Assembly: GCA_032622095.1 (NCBI GenBank)
Contig: CP136061.1
Coordinates: 19,408,991-19,472,990 of the forward strand
Length of the DNA stretch: 64,000 bases
Reading direction: 5' to 3'
Source of the DNA: Siphonodentalium dalli
Taxonomy: Eukaryota > Mollusca > Scaphopoda > Gadilida > Siphonodentaliidae
In this document: positions 27,640-40,892 of the stretch, piece after piece
Position numbering within the stretch: the first letter of the stretch is position 1
Layout of the letters: each line of letters opens with the position of its first letter
The notes under the pieces: generated by a model
Seen by the model: the letters and a program-made list of their open reading frames with translations, nothing else
Told to the model about the DNA's origin: nothing
Database searches by the model: none
Program-made: the position numbers and the translations under genes

Positions 27640-29660
27640 ATTGAAGAATTTACAGTTTCAGAATCAACCAGTTGATAAGTTTGAAAGTTATTTTTAGTTA
27701 ATGTACTCATGCTGTTGTATGTTTTCTTACAAATAAAACTGTAAAATATATCAAAAAGCTTAAATAATGCAAAGCCATTTAGAATTATTGATACTTACGT
27801 TCTAGTTTCCAAATTATATGAGAAAATTTCATTGACATATACATTATATGTTGTTACCCTCTTCCTTATTCATGTGCCTGTCCACAAATCACAATGTCAC
27901 AGACGCCCGCTCAACATCTTCTTATGAAATCACTTGCATGCAGTGACTTGGTGATTTCACACTACAAATTAAAACGAGAACCATATATCTTATATACTCC
28001 AACTGTTAGTCAAAACCATGAATAGTGGTGTTAGCTAATTTGCATACACTTAGATAACACTAATATTTTAAATTTAGACTTTAATCGGACATTTGTTATT
28101 GTGTTCCTTTTATATAGAAGCAACTCACTTGATCTTGTTATGCCTTGTTATGCTTTGGGCTCATAAGTGATAAATTCGGTTTAACAAATAACGTGATACT
28201 GAAATGCGAAATGTGAAATCATACTGAACTATTCCGATATAAATCTGACTAAAGAGCTATCTGATTGCAATAACTTGGGAATTGATTTCCTGATGATTTG
28301 AATATTCTATGTGATCGTAATGTCATGGAAATGCTTTTGACTCCAACTTCGATGGGGTGCAGAAGCACAAACAAAAATATTAAACCATTTCAATGATTTG
28401 TCATTTTATGAAACCTTGAAGTTTCAAAAAAGTTCTGAAATATGGATGCACAAAATGTTTTACTTTGGTAAAAGCCAACTCTGGTGCGAGTCTATTGATA
28501 CCCAAACCAAATGATAACCACCGAAAAAAGTTAAAATCATACCTTTTCAAAATAAAGTTATACCTTCCTGTGTCAAATGATACCTTTTCAAAATAAAGTT
28601 TCAAATGTTTTCTTTTGTCAAATGGAAGTGTCCTCTTTTCCCCCCACGGAACTAATTTTGAAAGTATGCTAATAGTATGTGTTGTTTACTCAGTCAAATC
28701 TGCACTGGCCTTTTAGTATAAGTACCACTTGACTTTTCAAGTATCATTTGATTCGGGCATCATTTGACTTTGGTATCATTTGACCCACGCTTCAAACTAA
28801 GAGGGTAAAATATGCAATAGGAATGAGAGATGGGAAAATATTAACCCCTTTTACCAATTCCATGTCTTTGAACCTTTTCATTAAATAAATAACTATATTA
28901 TTTTGATATCTCACATGGCAATTCGCAACAAGATAAATGGAACTGCTTACACTATGATAGTGGTGACAGGCTCTATAGTTTAGATGTTATATTATATTCT
29001 TTTTTGACCCATAGTTTCCAATAAATTTTGTTATTTTGTACAGAAACTGTTGTCTATATTACTTTAGTACATAACAGTATACTATGTGATCTATGATCCC
29101 GATCAAATTGTTTTGGGAATCCCACCCAATCCCAAAAAAATTTGCACTGTCTCAAAAATCAAATTTGCTTCTATAAAGTTAAGTTCATCAACTATTGCTT
29201 GTGAAACAATTGCAGGTGTAATTTATAGGCCTACTAATAAAACTCAAATTGTTTATTTGTCCGCTTATAGGCAATCAAACGGCTGGTCCATCGGAGCTGA
29301 AAATTTGTCTTTCGGAGTAATTTCGCCCAGAGAGCATTATTAGATAGGTCCCATTCACCCCAGATGTCTTAGGAAACTAATAATTATTTTATGTATATTT
29401 TGGCTAGAGGCCACCAAATGTTTGGACCCTCAGAGCTGAAAATTTGTACATATGGGTAATTTGACCCAGGGATCTTATTAGGTACTAGTAGTTTCAATTG
29501 ACCTCAGATATCTTACTTTAAAAGGCACTATAATACTTAATTTAACTAAATAATTATAATCCCAAAATGTTTGCAATCTCGTCAGTGAAAATTGAAACAC
29601 AGGAATAAATTTACCTGTGGAGTGTACGTCATGAGATCGATGGTGTTGACCTCAGATGAT
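27640..29660. other. Intergenic AT-rich DNA, little recognised
   Basis: Only a small repeat ATACCTTTTCAAAATAAAGTT (28541-28605, twice) is seen. No gene signal. Confidence 0.45.
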
Positions 29661-29665
29661 TTAAA

Positions 29666-30290
29666 GGGGTACTGTACACTAAATCCGGCCATTTATGGGA
29701 CCATCTTCTTTATACTCAGCAGAATATTTGCAACAAATGAATGAATTTGAGCCATGAATTAGTAAAAATACACTTGTGTGCACCATGATCGATGCAAACA
29801 ACATGGTAATTATAATGAAAATGAATTTATGACTCCAGCCATTTAATTATTCATTGTCCCCTCAAAGTTTGAAAATCAGTTTCATCCAATTTTTCTTGCC
29901 TGATTTATGCCCCTTAGTTTGACCATTTTTTTTGTCATAAGTGCAATATCCCGAACAAATATTAACCAATTTCAATATTTTTTTGGCTTGTGAATTGGTT
30001 GCCTCAATAGCTAGGTTGAGATTGAAACACTGCCAATGTCAGAGTTAGCTCCTTTGGAGTTAGCCATCTTGGAGTTAGCCACCGTTTCGAAGGACACTGT
30101 TCAGCAACCTTTTATTTTCATCATAATTTCCATGTTGTTTGAAGCGTTCATAGAGCTCACAAGTGTATTTTGCACTAAACCGTGGCTCAAATTCATTCAT
30201 TTGTTGCATATATTCTGTTGAGTATAAAAAAAGATAGTCCCCACAAATGAATGTCATGGGAAAGGTGCCTTTGACCTCAGATGACTTAAA
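29666..30290. mobile_element. MITE with GGTACTGTACACTAAATCC end, copy 1
   Basis: GGGGTACTGTACACTAAATC at the left is followed by AACAAATGAATGAATTTGAG. The right arm has the complement (CAAATTCATTCATTTGTTGC and TATTCTGTTGAGTATAAA, 30188-30230). The interior has three AGTTAGCC-type direct repeats (30044-30080). A compact copy is at 62774-63052. Confidence 0.55.
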
Positions 30291-30299
30291 GGCGTGTGG

Positions 30300-32440
30300 G
30301 GGGGGGGGGGGCAAATAAATTATATGATCTATAAAGAGCATTTATTATCAGTCCAGAAGATATTTGGAAAAATTTATTTAAAGAGGCAGTAATAATTAGC
30401 AATGAAGAGCGTTTATTATCAACTTAAAAGAAAGATGTAACTTTATTCGGAGAAGTCATGCAATAGGTGGTGTTTACCTCAGGTGACTAATAGTTATTTA
30501 ATGACTTGATAAATTATGCATTCTTCACCACAGCAACACCATGCAAGCTAGTAGTAATATATACTATTAATATAATCAACAAAAACAATTCTAATATAGC
30601 CTATCAAGGCTATCATCTCAGGTGATTACATTTGAAAAATACAAAGAACCTAAAATAACTAAATAAGAAGTGACTGCTAATATCTAAATGTTCCAATCAT
30701 AATCAGATTATTTTTAATTTATTAACAAAAACATCCATTCCAATTGTTGGTATGAATATGCCAAAAGTGAATTCTAGGACTCCCAAACAACAGATACATG
30801 ATGGAATACGATACAGAGAAACATAATGATGTCGTGTCGAATTAATTCGTTTCGTTTCATGGCAACAACAGGAATGTTAAAAACGTATTTTTAAACCGTG
30901 CTGAACGGAAGTTGCTATGCTCGACATGTTTTCGTTTGTTTGTGAACTTTTCAAGCATTTTGGCTTCATGTGAACTATGGAAGATACATCGAGAACGGTT
31001 TGTATATATAGTAGAGGTTTATCTCTTTTCATAGTTAATATACAGGCTGAGTTGTGTCCGATTTTCAAATGGCAATACATAATTAATCGATCGATATGTT
31101 TAAAACCCTGCCGCCGTTCTCGGCTCACGAGTGACAAAATTGGTTGTCAAGTCTATGCAAGCTCAAAGTTGATTCATCCGAAAGATGGAATCCAACGCAA
31201 ACCACATATGATGTGACACCTTTATATTTTTTTCAGCTGGGGTGTGTCTGTATCGGTATCCAATTATGTCATAAACTTTGTGCTTCTATTCTATTTCGAT
31301 GTGAATTTAATTTGCGAAAATGTGGTGAATCCTGAATGTTTCCATTGTGATTGTTGATTTCGGAGAACACAGCTGTCAAATCTGTACAGGTGGAAACCAA
31401 CAGTGTTAATGAACAATGATCAGCTACATTGTACCAAGATATGTGACCCAGTGTCATTTGAGTGGACAAAGCGAGCTGACTACCATATAAATTAAAACTA
31501 AACGACAACACGCAATGTGCATTAATGAACTGTGACATCGTCAGCTGACTAGGATAACACTATTATTCGATCTCTGAGCCATAGATCAATGTTGGATGCG
31601 GATGCATTTTAGACATCGCTGTCCCATCATGAACACACCAACAGATATTTATGGTGATATTGTTACCATCCTTATAATATATTCATTAAACATTTCATCA
31701 TTTTAAACACCTCGCTGTCACTTCTATACGTTGACCCCAAATTACCAAAGTTAGAACTTGGCGTACATCGCAGCAACTATAGGCCAAAGTTCTAACACAA
31801 ATATCCTCATACAAAAATTATTTATATATGGAATTGCTGCTGTTTAGTGTGGCTGATGGTGCTCATTTATGTAAAATGATACAACAATCCCATCAGCCAC
31901 ACTAATGTGCATTTCTGTATTCATGAATGCATTCCCGTCTCGTGTATTGTCACATGACAGTGTTCATTTATACTGAAATGCACACATGTTATATTAATTT
32001 TGGCAGACGCATCTGCTCGTTGATTGAAACAACCAATTCTTTCAGTCCCCATTTAATGTTAACATTTATATGTGACCAATGATTAACTTGATGGCATTTT
32101 CACCAATGTTGTGATACAAGATTTTAACCAGTATCAGAAGCAAATACTTCCAAATTGAAGCAGACTGCAATTAACTTCTGGCAATATTTTAATCTCGAAC
32201 CGACCATGGCTTTCTGTATTCATTAAAGAATATGATGGTGCACATTTACAGTATGTATAAAACATTACAACAATGAACCCATCAGTCGTAGTGTGTACAA
32301 TACTGTCGATCAGTAATACATGTACTAGTATATTCATGTAGTCCTCGAAATTGGCCATGGCAAAGCTTTATGCAATGCCGTGGGAAATTTAACATGCCAC
32401 TGCATTAAATTTGCAGTAGGCAATTTTTCTTAATTTTTAG
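30300..32440. other. Intergenic, nothing secure
   Basis: Poly-G run at about 30299-30310. An inverted pair AGTGTGGCTGATGG / CCATCAGCCACACT lies at 31846-31905. No coding or element match. Confidence 0.4.
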
Positions 32441-32449
32441 GGCTGATCC

Positions 32450-33120
32450 ATGTGTATGTACATGTACCAGGGTTTCCCCTGGGGGTTAGGGGAATGGTAC
32501 CCCTATAACCACTGGGGGAATTCACAGTCTATCAACAGGGGGGTATACTGTTATCAGCTCGTCCGTCCGTCTGTTGAGCCATCTGTTCGTCCGTGGACAC
32601 AAATTTGTCCGGAGTTTTTCTCAGTCGATTTTTGATCCTAGCTTTTATTCCTACATTTTTAGGTCAATTTTTTAAAAACTTGGCACATATATTTAGTACT
32701 TACCATGGGAACCTGTGCACCTGCGATTATGACGTCTGTTCGACATTTTTTGGTGGAGTTATCTCCCTTTTTCGACTTAGAAATTTGTTTGCAACGTGCA
32801 TAATTTTGTCCGAGCTTTTATTTCTACATTTTTAGGTAAATGTTTTTTAATCTTGGCACTGATATTTAGTACCATGGGAACCTGTGCACCTGCAATTATG
32901 ATGTCTGTCTGACTTTTTTTTGTGGAGTTATAACTTATGATTAGGGTTAGGGGTTAGGGTTAGGGATACCTGTTGACTTTTTTTTGTGGAGTTATGATTA
33001 GGGTTAGGGGGTTTTGGGTTAGGGATACCTGTTGACATTCTTTCACCCAATATATGGTAATGGCTACTTCACTCAAATAACATTTTGAATACGGGGGGGT
33101 ATTATCTGGGACAAGCCCAT
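32450..33120. repeat. CCGTCC-class dispersed repeat with TTAGGG-like runs
   Basis: Starts GGGGGGTATACTGTTATCAG with CGTCCGTCCGTC. Two to three degenerate units carry GGAACCTGTGCACCTGCGAT and TTTTTCGACTTAGAAATTTG. Short GGGTTAGGG stretches at about 32942-33025 are part of this repeat. A related piece is at 34640-35170. Confidence 0.55.
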
Positions 33121-34150
33121 CTCTAGTTTAAAATGGAAATTCCCAAACATCAAAGGGCAACTGTGGGAGAAATATCCACCAACCTGCAGATTTATTTAAT
33201 TGCAAGCCACGTTTAAATAAGACAAGCCATGAATATAACTCATCAAAAGTTTCCTGGTACAATAAATTTACTGGAAATGTAAATTAAAAATGCTGCATAT
33301 TTATTATAAACAGGCAGTCATACTCGCAATAATCCCATGGCCACCCCAAGTTAAATGGTATGCTTGAACAACTCTATGGTAGTGACCGAATGATACCTCT
33401 GTCACAGGAAGATTCCATTCCCACACAAAACATAGCCTAGGAGGTACATTCATTGCTATTAAGCCTGATTGATCACATACCGGTACACCTGTTTCCCAGA
33501 CAGTAGTGGCACAATCATGTAGATCATCAACGGAAGCATCTATTGTTAAATCTAACTTGGGGGGGGGGGGGGGGGGGGGGTGTTCAGTTTTTCCAAGTTA
33601 TTCAGTAATCGTAGAATTACCATATAATTAATCATTTATTAGCATGCTTAGCCTTATGCGGATGATTACATCTGCTGAAAGTACGTTCATGTATTTTAAT
33701 TAATGTTGTATCAAAATTGCCAACTCACAACACCCATTTTATCATATAAATCAAATATAGTGACTCCATTTACAAAATCATACTGGTTTGTTAATCGACG
33801 ATTTGTTCGGGGTGATTGGGGACTGTTTGTTTACATTTTTGCATAGTTCAGATGCAGATCCATTGTTGAATGGTTCGACAATAATATTTGAATGTTACAT
33901 TCTTCAAATGTGGTTAGTCATAAAATATCAGTTTGAAGTAGTGAAATAAACACATGATATGTCTTTAAGTCATTCTATATGAATATTTATTATATACTTG
34001 CCCATGAATTATAAGGTTTTAGCAGTGATATATAAGTGATATCCCACTAGTGAGATATCGATATCTCACTGGTATTATTGCGCCAAATGGATCCTCATGT
34101 GTGTAGTCAGGTTATACTTCATAGTGAATGATTTCCTGCACACATTATGT
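33120..34150. other. Intergenic with poly-G run
   Basis: A run of about 22 G lies at 33560-33581; otherwise nothing is recognised. Confidence 0.45.
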
Positions 34151-34157
34151 ATTGACA

Positions 34158-34483
34158 TTCATTGGGGGCCATCGGCAAGTAACGAAAGTATATAATAAAT
34201 ACAAAATCTATACTTTTTGAGTGTTTTAAATATGGGACTATTTTTTTGGGCGTAATGTGTCAGCTTGAAATTTCTGATGTATTGACATTCATTGGGGGCC
34301 ATAGGCAAGCAACTAAAGTTTATAATAAACAGAATATCCACACTTTTTCAGTGGATATGGGTTAAATCTCATTCGTGATGACAAAACATTTGAATTTCGA
34401 CTCGTGGCAAAAGCCACTCGTGGAAATTCAATGTTTTGTCATGACTCATGAGATATAACCCATATCCACTGAAAAAGTGTGGA
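34158..34483. repeat. Duplicated segment plus TA-flanked hairpin
   Basis: CATTCATTGGGGGCCAT recurs at 34158 and 34278, the units being about 120 bp apart. 34337-34483 is a 147-bp palindrome (arms TCCACACTTTTTCAGTGGAT) bordered by TA on both sides, a mariner-type MITE. Confidence 0.65.
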
Positions 34484-34539
34484 TATCCTCTATTTATCGC
34501 ACTGAACATGTATTATTTCATATCTACAATGTATGTGGC

Positions 34540-35400
34540 ACACCCTACAGACCACATCCATCATCCAATCATCACCAAACGTCATATCAATCTTCGGGTG
34601 ACCAATAGATGGGAGCCATAAAATATTCTGAATTTCGTTGAAAAACATGGCCATGTTTATACCCCCCCCCCCCCATGTTGCGGGGTGGGTATACTGGAAT
34701 CAGCTTGTCCTTCGTCCATGGACACAAATTTGTCTGAAGTTTTTCAGTCGTTTTTTTATCATTTTCCGTGAAACTTGGCACAGGCATCAACCACCATGGG
34801 GACCTATGCACCTGCGATTATGACGTCTGTTGAACTTTTTTGGTGGAGTTATCCCCCTTTTTCGACTTAGAAATTTTTTGTAACATGTATAATTATGTCC
34901 AAGCTTTGATTCCTACTTTTCGGGTTAATATTTTTGAAACTTACCACATATATTTAGTACCATGGGAACCTGTGCACCTGCGATTATGATGTCTGTCCAA
35001 TTTGTTTTATGGAGTTATTCCCTTTTTCGCAACATGCATAATTTTGTCCGGACTTTTATTCATGCATTTTTCAGTCAATAGGTTTAGGATTAGGATTAGG
35101 GGTTAGGGTTGTGAACCTGCAATGGGAATCTGTTATTTTATTATTATACCCCCTTTTTTAAAAAAAGGGGGGGATACTGTTTTGCACCCGTGCGTCCGTC
35201 CGATGTCTGTTCATGTCATAACTTAAACAGTAGTGCTCGGATCTCAATGAAATTAGGTATGGATGTTCACTACTATGAGGACATTAAATAGAGGTTTCCA
35301 TCGTTTTGTTCGGATTTTCCATTCTAGAGTTATTCATCTTTGTTTATCTGGAAATAGTGGCTTTTTGGTCCGTCTGGTGTCTGGAATGTATGGAATGGTG
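34540..35400. repeat. CCGTCC-class dispersed repeats
   Basis: Units carrying CATCACCAAACGTCATAT, GGGAACCTGTGCACCTGCGA and TCAATGAAATTAGGTATGGA, with a poly-C run at about 34661-34674 and AAAAAAGGGGGGGATACTG. Combines the same modules as 5030, 8640 and 32450. Confidence 0.55.
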
Positions 35401-35626
35401 ATGATTATTAACTAAATTTAGATTGATGGATAATAATCACTGTCATGTTTGTCTGAGATTTTCCAAATTCCCATTGGTCGCACCATTTGTCTTTTAACAA
35501 TTGGGAAGCTTTTATAGTTCTGCCTACTCAATTTCTGTTTCGTGAGACTGTCCCCAAGTTCAATGTGGAGCTAAGCATATTTTTATTGCGTATGCTGTAA
35601 CTTGTAATGACAGCATCACTATAACA

Positions 35627-35737
35627 ATGGCGACTTGCGGAGCGAAAAAAATAAGTGCAATTTGGGACTACTTCACCGTATTGTCCCCCACAGACAAAAC
35701 AGCTAATTATGCCCCTCCTCACGTTTGTTGTTATTGA
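35627..35737 (+). pseudogene. Possible hAT transposase N-terminal BED-like fragment
   Basis: ATG-started 36-codon frame with KISAIWDYFTVLSPTDKTAN, resembling the SxxWxxF...DK start of BED zinc fingers in hAT transposases. It stops soon after, before a second Cys pair. A hAT-like terminus (35990-36050) lies downstream. Too short to be sure. Confidence 0.35.
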
Positions 35738-35934
35738 AGACAGTTCTGATCACGACTGTACTAATTAATTCATACAGTGTGTGCTTCAAATTATTGACGT
35801 AGCATGTGCCGTCACATGGCACTGTTTGGACGATGACAATAGCTTCTTTTTAGGCTGTTACAATTGCATTTTACATTCAATACTATGGTTTTATTGCATA
35901 TGTTTATTAAAGCGTGCATATTGCTCTTAGATAC

Positions 35935-36050
35935 TAGAACGTTTTTGTTTTGACAATCGGTAAAAGCCGATGTTCAACTGCGAGGTACGATTAATATCCG
36001 ATGGGCTATTATCGGCCGATGGCCGATTCCGATTATCGGAACATCACTAA
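35935..36050. mobile_element. hAT-like terminus
   Basis: ATCGGCCGATGGCCGATTCC followed by GATTATCGGAACATCACTAA. Read in reverse it begins TTAGTGATGTTCCGATAATC, typical of hAT ends. The other terminus was not found. Confidence 0.45.
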
Positions 36051-36129
36051 TGTTTACTCGCATGTGAAATATCTTAGTGTTTTAAAAACAAGGCAAGGGG
36101 GACAGTCACACCTCTAGTTAAATTTACTG

Positions 36130-36350
36130 TTTGTATGAATAAATCCTGCGACATCCCTCATCCGACCATCAATAAACCTCATATGGATCTTCAGGGTGAC
36201 CATCTTGATTTTACTTTATATTTATCTCTTCTGTTCATGTTGACATCTAATATTACATCGACACATGAAATTACCCCCCCCCCCCCCATTTTTTCTAGCT
36301 TGAGCTACAGTGTCATTGACACTTTCATTACTGTTATATAATAAACATGA
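36130..36350. repeat. Dispersed repeat fragment with poly-C run
   Basis: Shares ATATGGATCTTCAGGGTGAC and TTTATCTCTTC...GTTGACATC with 5030-5480; 14 C at about 36275-36288. Confidence 0.5.
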
Positions 36351-36472
36351 TGGTCTTCAGATAGCATACATGTAGATGCCTTCATTTCCTTGTGCACTAG
36401 CAATTAAGTAGTTTTCTGTGTAGGTCCATCTAAACTTTGCATCCTGAGATAAGCTAGACTTGGAAACCCCTT

Positions 36473-36640
36473 AAAGGCCCACTTAATTTTCGAGTCACTG
36501 GTTATTATGTTCACAGTTTATTACACCGGCTTAGTTGTTAATACAATGTTTTGGAGCTTCCTCTTTCAAATGGTATGTAATATGGAATATATTTTATATT
36601 TGTTATCTGGGGGATTCGAAAATTAAGTGGACCTTTAAGG
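36473..36640. mobile_element. TTAA-bordered inverted-repeat element
   Basis: AAAGGCCCACTTAATTTTCG and its complement (CGAAAATTAAGTGGACCTTT) bound about 165 bp, with TTAA overlapping each border. Related ends appear at 13946 and 16160. Confidence 0.55.
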
Positions 36641-37160
36641 GAGATACCTAAAAGTTCAATAATTTAGACCAAATACACAAATTCCAATGATTTTCTAAAA
36701 AAACAAATATGGAAAATAATTTTGTGAACGAGTGGTCAATATGCTGGAGGAAAAAATTTAGTTATTTACAAGTAGGGAGGTGGTCACGGTGGATCCCTGT
36801 TTGGTGGAATTTTTATTTTCAGCTCTGTGTACGGAATGTAATGGCAGAACCCCCTCCCTGAGATGATATCCATAATCTTGCTAAACCCGACAGACCTTCA
36901 AAGATAATGCCTGGAAATATACATGTATGTCAGCAAAAATGAGAACACCCCAAGGAATCTATATGAGCAATTGAGCATGATTTCCGACATTGAATTTGTC
37001 ATACCATATCACAGAGAGTATGAAAGTGTCACAGAGAGCACTTCGGGAACCATATTCTGAACATCAGAGATCCACATCAGAATTTCAGCATCCAAACAGT
37101 GGCCTCCCATTTGCCACTTGGTTTAAAGAGGAAGAAGATATTCTTATCGGATGGTGCAGA
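36641..37160. other. Intergenic, nothing recognised
   Basis: No repeat or coding match seen. Confidence 0.4.
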
Positions 37161-37585
37161 TCAAGTCTGAGTTTAGTGTGTCTGTCATTTGCAGAATGAG
37201 GTCCCCCAGAGGGTTAATTTAGTGACGCTATCCTGCACAGTGTGCTAGCATCACCAAATTCACCCTCTTGGGTCCTCATTCTGCAATTCCCAAATGGTGA
37301 ATATTGTGATGTACCCCCATTGTGAACCTTGATTATGCAATGCGTCATCGGTCAATTTGAGGATATAGAGAAACTAAACTAAAAAAAAAATAGAAGATAC
37401 TGCAAGATTTGTGAAGAAGTTTCTGATAATAAAGAAACTTTCCCAAGAAGATGAGGCCTAGGCAGAATGAGGTCCCCAGAGGGTGAATTTGGTTATGCTA
37501 GCCCACTGTGCAGGAGAGCGTCACTAAATTCACCATCTGGGGACCTCATTCTGCAAATGTCAGACACACTTTATCCAGGCTTGTG
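37161..37585. mobile_element. CAAGCC-family MITE, near full length
   Basis: CAAGTCTGAGTTTAGTGTGT to ATCCAGGCTT; octamer GTGCAGAT on both sides. The core is diverged (poly-A insertion near 37380). Confidence 0.82.
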
Positions 37586-37890
37586 CAGATCCTCGTCTAT
37601 TTCACCAGCCCCTCATGAATCTGATTTCATTTGAACAATGTTGACTCTTAGCTCAACATATTTATCATGTTCAGAGTTAATTACATGATCTGAAAGCAGG
37701 CATGCAATACACAATGATTTGTCTTTGAATTTGCTATGTATAGAAAAACGCCCGTTGCATTCAACAATGGGTAAATAATGAAGGTATACTGAAGTGTAAT
37801 AAACCTTTCATGCCCTTTGAACAAGTGTGTACCTGTTTGGGCCCAGGACATAGGGAGCTGATTGTTTGACTCCTTGCTGTTTTAAACCTA

Positions 37891-38103
37891 CAGTAATGCC
37901 CTAAGTAATCGACTCCTTAACCACAGTAGAATTATGGGTAATCTTTCTGGATTTAGTCGGAAATATGGCTTGTTGCCATTCATCGGAAAGCTCTCACCGA
38001 GTGCTTTCTGATGAATGGCAACAAGCCATATTTCCGACTAAATCCTGAAAAGTTACCCATAATTATGCTGTGGTTAAGGAGTCGATTATTTAGGGCATTA
38101 CTG
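37891..38103. mobile_element. Palindromic CAGTAATG MITE, copy 3
   Basis: 213-bp palindrome with TA borders (37889-37890 and 38104-38105). Almost the same sequence as 9283-9495. Confidence 0.88.
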
Positions 38104-38640
38104 TACTTGTAAATCGAGTACATGGCTTTTGTCCGAAATACATGTACTTGATTTGAAGTTGTGCTGGGAACTAGCAAATTATTTTGGCCAATTTATTGGC
38201 GATTTCTGAATACTTGTGGCCATTTTGAAGGAACTTTAACCAAACTGGTAAAGCCATATATACACAAACATATCTGAACAAAAAAACATTAAAGGGACAC
38301 CTCGTGACTCTCCCATACCCCGTATTAAAGCTCGTGGCTCTTCCCCATACGACATTCAATTCGTTTCAATTCAACTTTTGCCGAGTTCAGACATGACGAT
38401 TTTTTTTGTTCAGATATCCTCAAAACAACTAATCGTGGGGTGAAGGAGAAGATCACTCGATCTTTTCGACCATCCCTGGCACTTCGCACCCATCCACTTT
38501 CCTCTCATATTGGGGGAAAACCATGCAAAAAAGAACCATGCACTAAACAAATGACATGTAACAAGCAAATAAAAAAAAACAACAACAAAAATTACACTGG
38601 AATTCTTTTTGAGAACCTGTTGTAACAGAATGCTGTGAGC
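38104..38640. other. Intergenic, nothing recognised
   Basis: No repeat or coding match seen. Confidence 0.4.
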
Positions 38641-38663
38641 CCCACCCCCTCCATTCCACAGCC

Positions 38664-38825
38664 TTAATTTGCAGAAGATAAAATGCATAATCGTGGTGAC
38701 TAATGGGCAATATCACCAACTTCAACTGGGAACTTCAATCTGATCCACGATCTCCCAAAGCAGTGGAAACCTAAGCAGAATGAGGTTCCCATATAGTGAT
38801 TTTGTGATGCTAGCCTGCTGTGCAA
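38664..38825. mobile_element. CAAGCC-family MITE, right-half fragment
   Basis: Begins in the central core (AATTTGCAGAAGATAAAATG) and ends in CTAGCCTGCTGTGCAACA; both termini are lost. Confidence 0.7.
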
Positions 38826-38922
38826 CACTTTGAAAGTTACCCGGTATCACCCAGTGTTCACACTTGCCCCCAGCTGTCACTCTTCCAAGTTGAGACTCTG
38901 TTACTTATGAGACATTGCTTAA

Positions 38923-39671
38923 CCCCTTCTATACAAAATGGATTCTCCCATTCAGTTATAAAAGTATACATTGGAATGATCTATTATTCATTTGGAGGGG
39001 TTTTCAGGTAATAATAGGCTAGTAGACAGAAAAAAAGGTGATACAAGAGCAGAAGGATTCATTTTCATTGGTGGGAAATGTTCAGATAATGATATTATAT
39101 GTGATATCTACTCATCAATGATGCTTTAATATAGAAAGGGTTAAAGTTATCTGAACATTTTCTAGGGGGTAATTACTCATCAATGATGCTTTAGTATAGA
39201 AATGTTTATACTTATTATCTGAACATTTCCTATGGGATATCTGCTCAGCAATGATGCTTTAGTATAGAGAGTGTTAAACTTATTATCTGAACATTTCCTA
39301 TGGGATAACTACTCATCAATGATGCTTTAGTATAGAAAGGGTTAAACTGATTATCTGAACATTTCCTGTGGGATAACTGCTCATCAATGATGCTTTAGTA
39401 TAGAGAGTGTTAAACTTATTATCTGAACATTTCCTATGGGATATCTGCTCATCAATGATGCTTTAATAGTATAGAGAGGGTTAAACTTATTATCTGAATA
39501 ATTCCTATGGGATATCTGCTCATCAATGATGCTTTAATAGTATAGAGAGGGTTAAACTTATTATCTGAACATTTCCTATGGGATATCTGCTCATCAATGA
39601 TGCTTTAATAGTATAGAGAGGGTTAAACTTATTATCTGAACATTTCCTATGATGCTTTAGTATAGAGAGGA
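38923..39671. mobile_element. TTAA-target element expanded into a 68-bp satellite
   Basis: Left end TTAA then CCCCTTCTATACAAAATGG. From about 39133 the right-terminal unit is repeated roughly eight times; each unit of 68-71 bp runs TTAAACTTATTATCTGAAC ... TAGTATAGAGAGGG and then TTAA again. Last TTAA at 39672-39675. Some units have an extra TAG before TATAG. Confidence 0.85.
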
Positions 39672-39917
39672 TTAACTCGGTGATCTAAGATAATCTAACG
39701 AGAACTAGATCAGACAGAACAAACTATTGCATCCCCATTTCTAAAAGAATTAGTGACTTGAAAGAAACATGATGTCAAGGTAAAGAACTAGTTAGGCTAA
39801 ACCTAAAGTCTGGGCTTAAAATCTGACGAGAATCAGAATCATGATTCGCTGTTTGATTCTCATTAAACACAGCTGAATCGATGTAATTTGATTCTCGCAT
39901 AATTTCTGGGATTTTAA

Positions 39918-40172
39918 CCCTTTCACGACGGGGGTTGCGCTGATGCAGCATTAAAGATCCTGTGCCAGTGCATATTCTTATATATGCGAGTCTCTCATAA
40001 GAAGCTTCGTAAATACAAGAGAATGCACTAGCTTACAAGGTCAAGGTAAATATTGTTAGGCCAATTTATTCTCTTACATATGTGAGGCTGCCTATGGGAG
40101 ACTCGCATATATAAGAGAATGCATTGGCACAGGGTTTTTGAAAAATTTCAGGAAGCTCCAATCATGGACGGG
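39918..40172. mobile_element. TTAA-target MITE with CCCTTTCACGACGG ends
   Basis: TTAA at 39914-39917 and 40173-40176. Ends CCCTTTCACGACGGGGGT and ATCATGGACGGG. Interior has two diverged inverted hairpin cassettes. Related copies at 56195-56364 and 63406-63735. Confidence 0.75.
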
Positions 40173-40284
40173 TTAAGGCCTGAAAGTCAGACAATACTAG
40201 TTAATGACTAACGAGAAGTGACTTCTCAATTTAATCCTGCAGCTGGGCCACAAACATTCATGTTCCAACATATCAATTCGCCTT

Positions 40285-40413
40285 CAGTAATGCCCTAAGT
40301 AATCAACTCCTTAAACACTGCAGAATTATGGGTAACTTTTCAGGATTTAGTCGGAAATATGGCTTGTTGCCATTCATCAGAAAACTCTATTACCCATAAT
40401 TAGGGCATTACAG
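40285..40413. mobile_element. Palindromic CAGTAATG MITE, internally deleted copy
   Basis: The left arm is nearly whole; the right arm is reduced to ATTAGGGCATTACAG. 129 bp. Confidence 0.75.
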
Positions 40414-40892
40414 TAATTGCACAGAAACATTTGTAAATGGCATGGCCTTGCACTCCTATCAGATATTTCTTTATTTACCTTTCCTGATTTATTGGTATCT
40501 GATCTGATCGTCTGCATTGTATGATATTGGCACAGGGGTATCTTTTGAGAAGCACATTTTTTATGTATATTATCTTGATGATATCATAAAATACCCCTGT
40601 GAGTGTTTGAGAAGTTCTTATTGCGGATTAATGTGTAAAGGCATGTATGTTGTGTACATAAGTCGTGAATGCTGTTATTCAATGGAAGTTAATGAAGTAA
40701 ATTGAATTAATTGATACCAACCTGGAGCATGGTGTTTCTATGAAGGAATTTAATAGAAATACTGGGGAATTGGTGAGTATTTCTATATTTTGTATTAAAA
40801 CATTTTAATATGTGCAGTGAGCCACTCCTTTCTATGGAACTTGACCGTTTCTTAAACAGGGAGTTGTTAAAATTAATATTGAAATAATAATT

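Noticed and set aside
32940-33030. TTAGGG-like runs as an interstitial telomere
   Set aside because: Only a few irregular GGGTTAGGG stretches, embedded in a dispersed repeat that recurs at 35084-35110.
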